This document shows, piece after piece, positions 25,460-37,538 of a stretch of DNA of 64,000 bases. Origin of the DNA: Daucus carota subsp. sativus (taxonomy: Eukaryota > Streptophyta > Magnoliopsida > Apiales > Apiaceae); the NCBI RefSeq assembly GCF_001625215.2, contig NC_030383.2, positions 7,018,779-7,082,778 of the forward strand, read 5' to 3'. The notes under the pieces are model-generated. The model was not told the DNA's origin, made no database searches, and worked only from the letters and a program-made list of their open reading frames with translations. The position numbers and the translations under genes are program-made. How positions within the stretch are numbered: the first letter of the stretch is position 1; every line of letters starts with the position of its first letter.

Positions 25460-26893
25460 TCAATTCCGGATGTTATCTATTAGGTCCTCAATAAACTGTC
25501 CAGCTGAATTATACGAAGAGCCGCCTTCTGCAATTGCCTTTCTGCATATGTCTTTCATCTCTTTCACTTTCTTCCTCATCTCACATTCTTCATCCATGAG
25601 ACACCTTATGCCCCTAACTATCTCTTCTGCCTTCACAAGTACAGTCGGACCAACATCGTTTTTTTTGTAATCCATTTTAATTTCCACTGCGAATCCTAGC
25701 TCCTTCACCAACTTGAATGCATTTAGTTGTTGCTCGGCATACAGAGGCCAAGCAGCCATTGGTACCCCAAACCATATACTCTCTAATGTCGAGTTCCACC
25801 CACAGTGGGATACAAAACCTCCCACGGACGGATGGGAAAGAACAGTCACCTGCGGTGCCCACCCAATAACTTTTCCTATTTCTGCTGTTCGCTCCAAAAA
25901 TCCTTCTGGCAGTACACCATTGTAATTCTCATAATCTTTTGGCAGTGCCATTGTTTCCTTTTCTTGTGATGGGCTCCGAAGGGACCATAGAAAACGCTGT
26001 CCACTGAGCTCCAACGCGCATGCTATCTCTGTTACTTGCTCTGGATCAAAGCTTCCCATGCTCCCAAAGCACAAAAATACTACAGATGATGGTGGTTGGC
26101 TGTCCAACCAGCCCTTAATGGTCTCCCTAGAAGTCGACTCACCATCCGTTAACTTAATAATGGGGCCGACATGGTAGATCGCAGGGGTGTTCTCATCATC
26201 ACCAAGGGACTTAACTGAATGAGCTTCCAGTTCCAACACCGTATTAACCACAATAGCTTTGGTCTCACGTAATCTTCGAGCAATACTTGCAATCATGTCA
26301 GATCCATCCTTGCTTAGCATCACCGAAGGCAAAACCTTAGCAGGAACCGGCTTAGAGAAACTAGGGATAGACAGCTCCACATCTAAATCATTAATTTCCA
26401 GGTTTTCATTGTCTTTGAGGCTCTGAATATAAAGCATAACGCCAAGAGAAGCAGCAGCAGAAGTGAAGAAAACATATGAAGGGACATTGAACTCATTTGC
26501 AACATCTATCATTGGTGTGCAGAACATGTCAATGACAAATCCAGCCAGCTTAAAAGATTGGGACCGACTCATAATCGACGCAACCATATCTCTCACCTGC
26601 ACTTTCTGGCACTCAATAAAAGACATGAGGAAATTCAGGTGACCCTTAGACATGAGCCCTGCCATAGTCGTCTCGTCCGGAGCAGGGATGTCTACAAAGG
26701 CTATTCTGTCGAGAGCCTCTTTCTTAAGGTTCTGAGTGAAGGCAACAATGGTGGAGTCAGAAGATGGATTCATTATCATGATGGTAATGGAAATCCGATC
26801 ATCTCGACTGACAAGGAGCTTTGAAACCTCTACTGTAGATCCCAAATGACCAACTCCAGGTGCAGGGATAAAGATTACCTCTGCTCTCGTCAT
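25460..26893 (-). CDS. UDP-glycosyltransferase, UGT71-like
   Basis: This is a single-exon, 477-residue GT-B family 1 glycosyltransferase that moves a sugar from a UDP donor to small acceptors such as flavonoids, phenylpropanoids or hormones in the cytosol. The catalytic His is His16 (APGVGHLG) and the partner Asp is Asp122 (FVIDMF). The plant PSPG box spans residues 345-388, from WAPQ to the terminal YAEQQ, with HCGWNS intact. Trp366-type and terminal Gln residues suggest UDP-glucose as donor, which is inference. Length and the N-terminal and PSPG style resemble the UGT71 group. The acceptor cannot be told from sequence. A decayed copy of the same family lies just downstream. Confidence 0.9.
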   Translation of the reverse strand: MTRAEVIFIPAPGVGHLGSTVEVSKLLVSRDDRISITIMIMNPSSDSTIVAFTQNLKKEALDRIAFVDIPAPDETTMAGLMSKGHLNFLMSFIECQKVQVRDMVASIMSRSQSFKLAGFVIDMFCTPMIDVANEFNVPSYVFFTSAAASLGVMLYIQSLKDNENLEINDLDVELSIPSFSKPVPAKVLPSVMLSKDGSDMIASIARRLRETKAIVVNTVLELEAHSVKSLGDDENTPAIYHVGPIIKLTDGESTSRETIKGWLDSQPPSSVVFLCFGSMGSFDPEQVTEIACALELSGQRFLWSLRSPSQEKETMALPKDYENYNGVLPEGFLERTAEIGKVIGWAPQVTVLSHPSVGGFVSHCGWNSTLESIWFGVPMAAWPLYAEQQLNAFKLVKELGFAVEIKMDYKKNDVGPTVLVKAEEIVRGIRCLMDEECEMRKKVKEMKDICRKAIAEGGSSYNSAGQFIEDLIDNIRN

Positions 26894-28136
26894 TTTTTAT
26901 GCAAAAATCACTCCAAATGATGATCAAAGACGTTCGGAATACTTATACGGTCTAGCAACAAATCTGACTCAAACGTCAGTTTCGTTCAAGATGAACTATA
27001 CAATCCGCTAGAACAGAGGGAGTATATATCTTGTAAATTGTAATAATGTTTTGCCAGACTGGATAACACTTTTATGTCCCAGCAGAGATAAACGTGGACG
27101 TCTCCATGTACAAGAACCCGATTAAATGCGCCTTGCCTGAACCATTCATATCGTTTTCCAATTGTTGGCAGCCTACATTTTTACTATATTTAATGAAAGT
27201 ATTAACATGAACGTAAGCTAAATAGCTAATACGTAAAGTAAGTTGACATGTCTTAAGAAACTAGCACAAGTTCAGTTCCCGGTGGGTCACTAGTATTTTG
27301 CACTTGGGTCTTTTTTACTCCTTGCAACTCATTTTTATGGGTTTTTCCCTCTTCTTTTGACACGATCTTTGAATTTACAATTTGTGGCTAGTTCACTTGA
27401 CCATTGAGAAATGTTCTGCCATTACATAACCTTGTTTCACAGTGTAAGGGGTGTTGGATTGAGCTGACACACGATAAAGACTTACTCCCTCCGTCTCAAT
27501 TTATAAATCTCTTTTGGAAAATAAATTTGTCCCAAAACACTTGACCCTCTCTTCTTTCAATACAAATTTATCTACATATTAATTGTGACTTTTTTGAAAC
27601 TCAACATTATTCTCATTTCTCAATGCACCAAATCCCTATATTTATTGTGATTTTTTTGAAACTCAACTATATTCTCACTTATCAATGCACTAATTGATGA
27701 TACATGAGATAAAATTCTATCTAACCAACTTTTTTCTTAATATGCGTGTTTATTCCAAAATGGACCTATAAATTGAGACGGAATGAGTATTACAGTTGGT
27801 TGTTTAATCCAAATAAATACAAGAGATATTCCGCAGAAGGTTCCTCATATACGTGCATAATGAAATAAAACAGGTACTCAAAGTCAATAAAGAGGATAAT
27901 TAATTTTCCTAACTAATGATGATAATAGAGATCTGGGAAACTGACAAATCAAACTCATGGCGTGGAAGAAGTCACAATTGATGTGCATTGATTAACATTC
28001 TCTGGTCCCCTGAGCTCAAAATCTCCGCTCATTACCTTGTTAGTCTTATCAGCCATTCTATCAGTTGAAATAATCCACTGGGATTTTGTAACAACTTGCA
28101 ACCAACGCCTTCTAAATTTTAAAGACCTACAACCCG
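26894..28136. other. Intergenic between UGT and carotene hydroxylase, with a MITE
   Basis: Upstream region of the UGT, then a Stowaway-type element (27485-27787), then the 3' flank of the minus-strand hydroxylase. I see no other gene. Confidence 0.5.
27485..27787. mobile_element. Stowaway-type MITE, shared with 53542 (inverted)
   Basis: Ends are CTCCCTCCGTCTCAATTTAT and ATAAATTGAGACGGAATGAG with flanking TA. The interior contains TTTTTTGAAACTCAAC blocks that occur in reverse in the element at 53542-53844. Confidence 0.85.
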
Positions 28137-31100
28137 TCATGCACTAGCTCTAGAAGCAGACGACTTCATACTTCTATTGATCTCTATTTCTAATGCTTCA
28201 TGGCCTCCCACATCTTCAACTTCCTGTCCACAGAAAACAAAAAATAAAACACAAACACGCGCACAAACAGGATAGACCTCAAACTCCTTGTGGTAGCGGA
28301 GTTCAATTATCACCTCCTTCCCTGGCTCCCCATGTAATTTTAAATTTTTTAAATGTTTAAAATATATGTTAAATTAGGCTTCGCGGTTTAGTTGTACTTA
28401 AATCACAGAGAGCTAGTCAAAGTGGACCAATTTTAAGCCTCCACTAAACTAAACAAAGGTTCGTATACTGTGCTGGAATTGTAAAATCCTCGTCAATTCC
28501 TTGCAGGTCTTTTCCCCATGTCTGCTTGATTGCGGTATTTATATATTTTATTTAGTTGTCTTGTAAGGTGATAATGGGTCGTGAAATGTATGATGCTAAG
28601 ATTATATAGATTTTTGAGAATTGGTATACTATCATCGATCCTCATGCAATTGGAATGGGTTTGAGAGCATTTGCAAAATATATTATCAACCAGAAATCTA
28701 TTTGGAAACGCTATCCAAGAGGCTAGTCAAGCCAGTTTCGATTTTTCTACCAATTATGATGACGTGTTTGATCCCAAAGCGGTGAGTTGGTATCCGATTA
28801 CGCCACGTGAAGATCAATTCTTCATCAAGTTACCGTGTTATGACTTCGTGTGGAGTGGGAATGACAATGATCGTATACGATCGATTGTTAGTCGGATCAT
28901 GCTTAACAATCCCGGTCGCGCCATTCCTCCAAATAAGATTGTCGAGTTTCAAGAAGCTTTTAGTCTTTCGACAAGGTGCGATCTTTCCAATACATAAAAC
29001 TTCACGATTATGGTTATGTGATTATTTATGGATTCACAGTATATATTATTATAGTGTGGCTCATAATTTTCATGATTAAGTATAACGGTGTGGTGTGCTT
29101 GAATCTATTAGTGTATGTGTTGTTTTGTATCCTATTTTGTCATTTCTTGATCTATTTTGCCTGATTCGGAGGAGATTGGGTATATGTAATCATTTTTATA
29201 TCACATGATTAGTTACATTTTTGAGTTTTGGATTCGCATTTTCGATTTTTAGTTTTCGCTAGTGTCCATGATGAATGTTTGCGTTTTTCCGGTTCTTGCA
29301 CGGTGACGGTGGAGGTAGTGTAATGGCGCTTAATTAGCGCGTGTTTTGATATTAGATTTTTCTGATTGACTTATTTTGTTGCATGATTTTAGTTTAGATT
29401 TGAAAATTTGGAATTTATTTGATTTTAATAGTAGTAAATGTAGGTCTTAATTTTAGTTTTTGTGAATGGCAAGTTGACTCTTTTAATTTATTTGGTTTTA
29501 AAATTTGAATTTTCTCTTCTACTTTAATTTGAACTTTTATGTAGTAATTAGAAGATTAATTAAAAGATTCAAATTTTGAATCTTATAAATGAATGCATTT
29601 AAATCTATTTGTACCATTTATTTATGGGTTATTTGAATTTTGAATCTTGTAAATGAATGCATTTAAATCTATATACCATTTTGGTGGCCGAGGGTGACGA
29701 CGGCGACGGTAGTTCCGGGATCAGCATGCGATCCGGTTTCAAAAAGGAAGGCGCTTCACTGTGCCTTAATGAAGGCGTTAATTGTGCCTCTTAATTGAGG
29801 GCGTAATTTGTGTTCCATAATTGATGGAGTTAAATGTGCCTTATTTGAGGTGTTAATTGGCCTTAATTGAGGACGTTAATTGTGTCTTAATTAAGGGCGT
29901 TAATATTTTATTAATTGTACCTTAATTAAGAGCTTAATTGTCTCAATTATGAGTTATCATAATTGTGGGAATTTTTTGATCAGCTCATGCAATATACACG
30001 TGATTTTAATATTAATTAATTATTGGATATATTATCTTTTATTTTTATAATATATATAATGTGTTATATATGTCGACTTACATTATTCTTGTTTCCTTTC
30101 TTTTATTCTCAGGATTCTTGGAAGAAGACGGGTTTTTCTTTTCGGACATTAAAGTTTTATTGTCTAAATTTCCCCGGTCATCTTGCATGTCCGACGGTTA
30201 GATAATAAGCTTTCGAATGAAAGAATTATCACGGTGAACTGCTGATTCATATTGTTGAGATTCATTCTCATTTTCAAAAAAAAAAAAAAAAAAAAAATAT
30301 ATGTTAAATTCTACTTTTAGGAATAGAGTTAAACTCTGATGTAACATGCCAAATGACGAAATAAAACCATAGTATAATACATAAATGTTTTAAAATTAGA
30401 AATAATTTATACTTCTTTTAGTCATAGATCAGTAATAGTGGAGTAAAATTTATAACTGGGAATTTAAGTAATTTAAGAATAATGATTAATAACGGAAATA
30501 AAAAAAAATATAAACCGCTGTACATGTATAAGAAAACAAGAAAAAACTATAACGTCACTCACAAAAACAAGAAAGAAACATAGGATATATTTGTGTCTAG
30601 TACGATTAAAAACCAAAGACAATCAGTTTTTTCCTATTGAATCTGATATATCTTACAGGTAATATGAACTTCAGTGCCAATACACACACACTAATCAAGT
30701 AAATATAACCATAACCTCATGTGTAAAAAGCATAAAAGAAGAAGCTAGAAGAGCAAAAGGAAGGACCACGTGCATGAATATACCTTAGGACCCAAAAACA
30801 GCCCATAGGGGACTCCTTTGAACATTCCCATGTGGTGCAGCTATAAACAAAACAACAGTATCAGCTGAGGTTGTGGTGATAATATAATGTATAAGACTAT
30901 TCACAAAATATCTTTTTAAATCAAATTAACAAAACAGTAGAATTAGTAGTAGGTAAACAATACATAATGAACCATATAAGAAGTTACCTGCAGCACTAAA
31001 ATCATTCTCACAATGGCTTTTTAGGCAATCAAGTGCAAAAGAAGTCAAAAAAATGTTTTTTACTTATAATAAGTCCTTATTTTGACCACACAAGTTCACC

Positions 31101-34100
31101 CAAGCAGCGCAATAATGAATTGTGTATCTGCATTTAGACAAAGTCTTTTACTACCGCTCGGAAGATTATGGATTTGGCACATCTTCTAATTGTTATCGTA
31201 CAATGAAAGACCGGAGGTTGAGAATCAAGGAGTGGTGAGCGGTGGCAAGGGTGTTCCTAGTGCTAGGTGAGTTTGGTTCTCATCTCCGCCGCATCCTACA
31301 CTTAAAAATTGATGAAATATAAAAACTGGCGATACATTAATTCATGCTTAAGCATTTTTAGGAAAGTGTCCCACTTTTTATACAGCGTAAAGCAAAATTA
31401 AAAGGGTTGATGACCTTCCAGCACTAATATTCTTTTAATTGTGTGGGTGACATGGAATTCCTCATAATTTATGAGCTAAGATTTTTAGAAGTGTGCACAA
31501 GTACTTGAATAATCTAGAAGATACCTGGTGAGCAGCAGCAACTTTTCTGAAGTAAGGGATATCAACAATGGGACCTACTGGAAAACGTTTATGGACAAGG
31601 CCGTTATGGACAAATATGTAACCAATTCCCAATACCGTGAATCCCAGGCCCTAATATCACAATCAAAAATCATAAAAGAATGAACATGTTTCATTCTATT
31701 ACTGGAAGCAGGGTGCTTTTTTGGCATTATGTAGTAAATTAGTAAATAATACTAGTAGTAGTGAAACAATGTAATAGACAATAAGAGGCTCGCTAAAAAA
31801 GTGTCATTTTGGTACCACAAATAAAAATTGTCTCTAAAGTGGTGGAATACTGGAATGGAATGAAGTTGTGAGAGAGACTTACCGCACCAAAACAGATACC
31901 AGGCAAAAGGCCTTTGTAGAAGACACCATAGGCCAGCAAAACAATTGCTGGAATTGCATTCATTACTGCAAATACATCGTTCAGCTCAAACACCCCTTCT
32001 CTTGGTTTATGGTGTGACTGTCATGTCAAGCAAGAATATTTGCAAATCTCAACTTTTTAAATCCCCGTATGATGATAATCTTATTGCACTGAAATCATGT
32101 GTATCAGTTATAAAAGTGATAACTACCTTGAAGCTTTTGAAATTCTTAAATTGAGTTTAATAGTATAAATTAAGTTTACACGTACATAGGTTCAGGGAGT
32201 CTGAAAGAAAAACATACGATATACCTTGTGCATATGCCACAATGAAGTATGCCACAAGGCTTTGTGCACCCACTTTGACATAAGCTCCATGCTCATCTAA
32301 CAATTGTCATAGTATTCAAGAAATCAACCAAAAACACATTAGACATTTAGAATTATAAGAAAGATTCAGAATATTTTTCTGGAAAATTCAAAACATGTTG
32401 ATGGCCATTAAACTTATTGTAGCAGTGAAATATAATTATCAGCATATAGCATGTGGAACTTACAGCAGCACCAAGAGAGAGCGCAAAAGTACCCAACATC
32501 TCCAGGTAAGGAATTTCTCCACCCTATGAATTACACACATTATGTATTGGTCACCTCAACTACAAGAATTTAAATACTCAAGAACACATGCCTCCACTAA
32601 AAGAGCCCTCAACCTCTTTCTAAGAAGTTAGGAACATCTTTTTAGCAAGAAAAATATTGAATACGCCCTAACAATTTCACGTCATATTGGCTCAACAACT
32701 CAGAAGCAAGCTCGATTAAAAGGCTCGTCAACTCTAGATTAGTAGATCTCATATATATATGGTTTATGACGACTAAATGTACTTAACATATTACATAAGC
32801 ATTCCAGGAACGTGAATGCATGTGAACGAATTTTAAGCAAACAAAATTCCCCCAAAATTATAACATTTACAGTTTTTATTCAAAAAGAAGAATTCCTGAA
32901 ATTCTCCTTTTCTTAACGAGTTGTTATCGAAATTCGAACAAGTCCACAAACCACTTTTAGAGGGATCGTTTTAAATATTTTATGATGAATTTCAATGCAC
33001 TTAACATATAAATGAGTTTTTGGGCACTTGAATACATGTGAACAAATTCCTGACAAAAATTTCTCTTTGCAAAAATGTAACATTTACATGGCTTTTTCAA
33101 AAATAAGGATTCTTAATGATCTATTTTTCTTAACGAGTCGAGCTCCAACAATTGCACATAACTTATAGAGTGCTCCCAAAGGGAAGGAAATTCTTACCTA
33201 TATTCCCCCACATAGACTAATTTAGAAGTTCTGCTACAACCACCCTCCGCATCCCCAATAATTTTTAGTGTAAAGAAAACGCATCTCTTATTTGAGGGAT
33301 CAACTTTGTCCCTTATAATTGAAGCCTCATCTTCCATTATCTATATTATTTCAATCATCCTCTACCTTTACTAGTTAAGTATTATTTTGTAGGAAAATTT
33401 GTAAAAATACTCATGTTTTCAAAAAAAAAATATAAAATACAGTCAAAGTTGCATATCAGGTTGTAAGTTGAAAACAGTTGTTTTTCAGGTGGCAACACCG
33501 GCAATTGAGGTTGCATATAAGGTTGCGATGTATTTTTGAAAAAAGTTTCCGCAGCTTGGGTATTTGTGGAAAAAGTCCATATAAGCAAATGAATATCATT
33601 GTATAAAACAACTTTTTATTTTCTATATTTTGAGTAATCATTATTTTTATATATTTTAGAGAGTTACCATATGGATGGTGGAGATCCTCTTCCTCTAAGA
33701 GCAGGTTGAATGCATAATTATAATTAGTTGTACAGCTATAACATAGAAATTGCAAAATACCAATGCATTATAATTAGTCCGGTAAATGCATAAACGGATA
33801 GTTGATCATTATGACTAAAGATATACTTGCCGGATCATCTAACCAACAAAAGGTAAAGGAGTTCCGTGAAAAGTTGGTAGATTTGAATGTAGTTGGTCGT
33901 ATTCTAGGACTTTGCATTGGAGGACATTTTTATTTTAAGACCAAAACTTATTTTTCGTTCTCAAATTAGAGCAATGGTTGTAACTTTAGCATTGGACTTG
34001 CTCTCGCAAACCATCGAAGAAACTGGAGTAATAGAATAACTAGAAGTCTACAGGACTACAAAATAGGAAGTGTGTTAACAACACATAAACTAAATTACCT

Positions 34101-34419
34101 CCTCCATTTGGTAAGAGAATTTGTAATAAACAGCCAAGACAGTCAAAGAAATAATTCCAAGACTAGACATAACTGCCGCGACAACATAAGTAAGCCTCTC
34201 CCTTGTCTCCTTCTCAACCAGTAACACTTCGAGTTTTGCCGGGTTGTCAGCTGGAGGATCCGATTTGCCACCCTCCATTATAAAACACGTGCAGCTTCTC
34301 TGTTGCAATTTAAAAATAACTGAATTGAATATACTAAGAGATGGTGTAAAGGGTTTCGGACCCAGAAACGGGTTTTTACCCAGAGAAAATGACCCGGTGG
34401 TGGACATCCCGACCTCCAT
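28137..34419 (-). CDS. Beta-carotene hydroxylase (non-heme di-iron), seven exons
   Basis: Minus-strand exons, in order, are 34099-34419, 32464-32523, 32225-32296, 31883-32017, 31525-31650, 30784-30840 and 28137-28223. All have GT-AG borders and all junctions are phase 0. They give 285 residues. The enzyme hydroxylates the beta rings of carotenoids to zeaxanthin in plastids. All four histidine motifs are present: HKALWH, HMHKSHH, HNGLVHKRFPVGP and HQLHH. Membrane helices are visible, e.g. LTYVVAAVMSSLGIISL. The N-terminal ~50 residues are Ser/Phe-rich and fit a transit peptide. The start is the Met just after a minus-strand TTTATATCC (about 34463); a second Met lies four codons on. Departures from the usual sequence (ELMSKWVHKA for EFWARWAHEA; MGMF after HH) mark a divergent paralogue. 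The last intron carries retroposon copy B, and copy C lies about 110 bp upstream of the TATA-like box. Confidence 0.88.
28376..30296 (+). mobile_element. Poly(A)-tailed retroposon, copy B, in the last intron of the hydroxylase
   Basis: The element ends in TTTTC plus about 22 A. ATATATGTTAAATT occurs at 28362-28375 and 30297-30310 as a target-site duplication. The element is about 1.9 kb and antisense to the host gene. Its 3' half shares ordered blocks with copies A and C (AATAGTAGTAAATG; GGACATTAAAG; TTATTGTCTAAA; GGTTAGATAATAAG). The 5' half contains a partly coding-looking stretch (about 28671-28997, with PITPREDQFFIKLP and NNPGRAIPPNKIVEFQEAF) that I do not recognise. A run of degenerate ~24-bp repeats lies at 29761-29950. 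Confidence 0.85.
29761..29950 (+). repeat. Degenerate ~24-bp tandem repeats in retroposon B
   Basis: About seven or eight units of the type GGCGTTAATTGTGCCTTAATTGA, with variable spacing. One similar unit is visible in copy A near 620. Confidence 0.7.
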
Positions 34420-34462
34420 AGATCGTGGTGAGTATGAGTTCTGTGTGCGGATAGGGAGCGGA

Positions 34463-34474
34463 TATAAAGCCACA
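34463..34474 (-). promoter_or_regulatory. TATA-like box of carotene hydroxylase
   Basis: The minus strand reads GGCTTTATATCC about 45 nt upstream of the chosen start at 34419. The upstream Met at 34500 lies beyond it and was therefore rejected as start. Confidence 0.45.
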
Positions 34475-34575
34475 CATGGGGTCACACTCTCACAAGTCAC
34501 AACTTTATCTATTCAGTTTGTTTTCTTAAAAAAAAAAACACACTGTATATCTATTCAAGATAAATACTTCAAGTC

Positions 34576-36076
34576 GAGTTTTGGCCCAAACAATCTCTCA
34601 GTAAGATAACCTGAATCCCCCTCCCCTTCCTCTCTCTCCTCCCACTCTCACCTCCTCCTCTTCCCCCTTTCATATGTAATTTAATTCGTGCGTTTCTCGC
34701 ATTTATTTGCCGACTCATTCATCGTCATCGTCGCCAAATTCTACTTCCACTTCCAGTCTATCACCGCTCTACCGCTCGTACGAGTCAGATCACTGATCGT
34801 TCAGTTGCCGTACTTTATTCTCATTTAGGGTTTTTCTATGCCTCTTCTCCAACGACCATGATACACACGTCCTGTGATCGTACGGCTATGACTCATTTAC
34901 GTATAAAGATTTCGACATTCAAAATAAAAGGTGTAGTCTCTCCGATTCTTAACTGACATGTTTGTGTTTTTAAAAGTGTAGATGTAAATATATGAATTTT
35001 TCCATTAATTTTATTTTATGCTCGATAATCAATTATTGTAGGTGTTGTTTTATGTCTTAATATTGTCTTTTAGATTTATCAAGAAAATGAGAAAGTTAGT
35101 GAGGTGTAGTCAAACTTATTTGTATACTTTGTTCTATGTTCATAATATGTTGTGTCAAAAGTTTTACTTGCAATTGTGTTCCCGAGGTTGGAGGGATTAA
35201 AGTTTGTACATCGTTATTGTGAAGTGACAATGATGAGATTATGTTGGTACAATGTCGGTGATGATGAGATGTTGCTATCAATTAGTGTGATTTTGAATAG
35301 AAATATTCTTGCATGATTTAAGATTTTTTTTGTTTAATTGGTAAATTTTTTGTCAACTTTATTGAATTGGCTTTAATAGTAGTAAATGATGAGTTAAATT
35401 TTATTTATTTTAGGGAAGTCGACTCGCTTGATTGTTGCACATTTTGAATGTTATTTTGTTTCTCGAGTAATTGCTTATAAATATGCTCTAAATGCTTTAA
35501 TCATGTGTTAATGCTGATTAATGAATTTTATTTGTACTATTTATGGGTGGCCATGATTGATAGCGTATATATATGGCCTTGTATAAGGCAATTTGATGCC
35601 ATTTTGTTGGCTTGTTTATTATATGTAATTGGTTTATTAAAATTTTAGATATTATCTTGTAGATGTTTTATATTATATTATTTATATTATTAATTATATA
35701 TTTTAGCAATTATTTAGCTTGTTTTATATCTAGCCAAAGGGTCTCCCTTTGGTTAGATATACTTTTTTCTATTTTCTTTTATTTATCTTCTTTTTTTGAT
35801 AAATTATTTCTGGTTTATCTTCTTTTGAGAACTATACCGATTTTAATAATTAAATCTAATATTATTATTTTCTTGTTATTAATTGGATTGTATTTGTTTC
35901 AGATAGTGTGGTCTTACAAGTTGGGACTTTTTTTTTTTGGACATTAAGTGTTATTGTCTAAACTTCCGGAGACATTTTCATGTCTTTTGGTTAGATAATA
36001 AGATTTTTGAACGAAAAAAACTCCTCTGAATATTGGTGTATCTCATTACGGGCAAGTGCATTTCTGTCAAAAAAAA
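34576..36076 (+). mobile_element. Poly(A)-tailed retroposon, copy C, upstream of the hydroxylase
   Basis: A 19-bp duplication AAGATAAATACTTCAAGTC occurs at 34557-34575 and 36077-36095. Between them lies about 1.5 kb ending in TTTCTGTC plus poly(A). There is a pyrimidine-rich 5' region (CCTCCCCTTCCTCTCTCTCC at about 34618-34670), then AT-rich sequence homologous to copy A over most of its length. There is no long ORF, so it depends on enzymes supplied in trans. The clean duplication and tail show insertion by target-primed reverse transcription. Confidence 0.9.
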
Positions 36077-36095
36077 AAGATAAATACTTCAAGTC

Positions 36096-37446
36096 AAAAC
36101 AATCATTCCTTTTTATATAAATTATGATAAGAAACTATTTAAAATTTATATTAGTATTTGTTACGCATAATATGGATATATTAAATTTATAAATATTATA
36201 TGGGACATCTATAATTGGTTCTTATCATTTTTTTTCCCCTTTAATCAGTGCTAACATTGTCTATTTGATTGTTTGCTTATAACGTCTTTTTCAATTAGGT
36301 AGAATCAAGAATGTAATACATTTTTATATATGCATACATGTATATTTGATTTTTAACATATTATACCTTCTCGTGTTAAGCTGAATATAATACATTTGAT
36401 TTCATTTTGTAAAAAAAAATAATGACAAGAATCAATAATCAATAATATATAAATGATCAAAAGTTAGAAGTTTGAATATATTTTACTCATTTTAATTCAC
36501 TACATGATTTGGATTCGAATGTGTTTTTAGTAAAATGAAATATACAATCTATTTTCATAATCTTACAATTTTATTATATTTTGTCTAAGACGAGACATTT
36601 TAATTCCGTTATATATGCATGCATGTATATAAGCGAAAAAATTGATAAAAATTGACGAAGATCAATTGTATAGCTATGAATTTCTTAAAGATTTATTATG
36701 ATTTTTCATGTTTATAATCTTATAATAAAAGTAAAAAAAATAAACAACTTTTATACAGGACTTATTAAATTTCTAATAATATTTGTGTTACTGCTAACAC
36801 ATTATCATATGCGTTAGCAATAAGGAAGTAAGAGCATTCCTCATTTTCAACACTTAAAATATATTAAAATAATCATTACCTAAAATATCGGGGTTCAAAA
36901 AACTATTTCACTCCAACGGTATTTTTTATATTATCCCTATACATGATAATTTGATGCTTGAAATGTCTTAAGTTAAGAGCTGAAAAAACAAAGAAATGAA
37001 GTGCAGAAGGAAAAGTGCAAAGAAAATATAAAAAGGTCTGATGGGAGCTGAGCTAACAGATATAGGGGAGCTTGGTTTGCTTCCTCAAACAAGGGAGTGA
37101 GATTCTCTCTCCTAAAATTTTTAGGGAAAGAGGAGATGGTTGGAGACTCTGTTTTTTATCCCAACCCCTGTAATTGTCCACCTGTAATGTCCATCTGTAC
37201 ATGTTTTAGGTAAGGAGGAGGGGCGTTGGAGTTGCTCTAACGCTGAGGATTTTGCAAGTAAAAACTTATCTACCGTAAAACTTTACAAGCCTACGAACTA
37301 TTGTTATAAATGACATCTCACATCAACGAAAAGTATGGGTGCTTGATCAATGATCACAAACATATGACTAGTTACTATATCAAGATAAAACAAAATAAGG
37401 AAAAAAAGAATGGGAAAGGAAGTTGCCTGGTTCCTCTGAAGAGAAG
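36096..37446. other. Intergenic, with a Harbinger-like MITE
   Basis: I see no gene. The MITE is listed separately (36832-37237). Confidence 0.5.
36832..37237. mobile_element. PIF/Harbinger-like MITE
   Basis: Flanking TAA trinucleotides (36829-36831, 37238-37240) bound ends GAGCATTCC and GGAGTTGCTC, an imperfect inverted repeat. About 406 bp, non-coding. Confidence 0.5.
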
Positions 37447-37538
37447 CCCACGCGTGCTTAGATTAGGCTGAGCAATCAAACAGCTGCAAGTGGTATCCGC
37501 TTCTTTGTCGTACTATACACACGCTATGCATACGCGTC
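37447..37538 (+). promoter_or_regulatory. CBF-type promoter module 1 (orphan)
   Basis: Opens with CCCACGCGTG, then GCTGAGCAATCAAACAGCTG (E-box kept), then a GTCGTACTATACACAC stretch, and closes with ACGCGTC. Length 92 bp. A TATA-like TTTTTATACAAG follows at about 37665. No CBF coding sequence follows before module 2. Flanks on both sides resemble those of module 3. Confidence 0.8.

Noticed and set aside
27955-28140. Minus-strand ORF next to the hydroxylase stop
   Set aside because: No family similarity; it is the 3' UTR of the hydroxylase.
34420-34500. Upstream start for the carotene hydroxylase
   Set aside because: The codons lie upstream of or across the TATA-like box, and the transit peptide is complete from the downstream Met.
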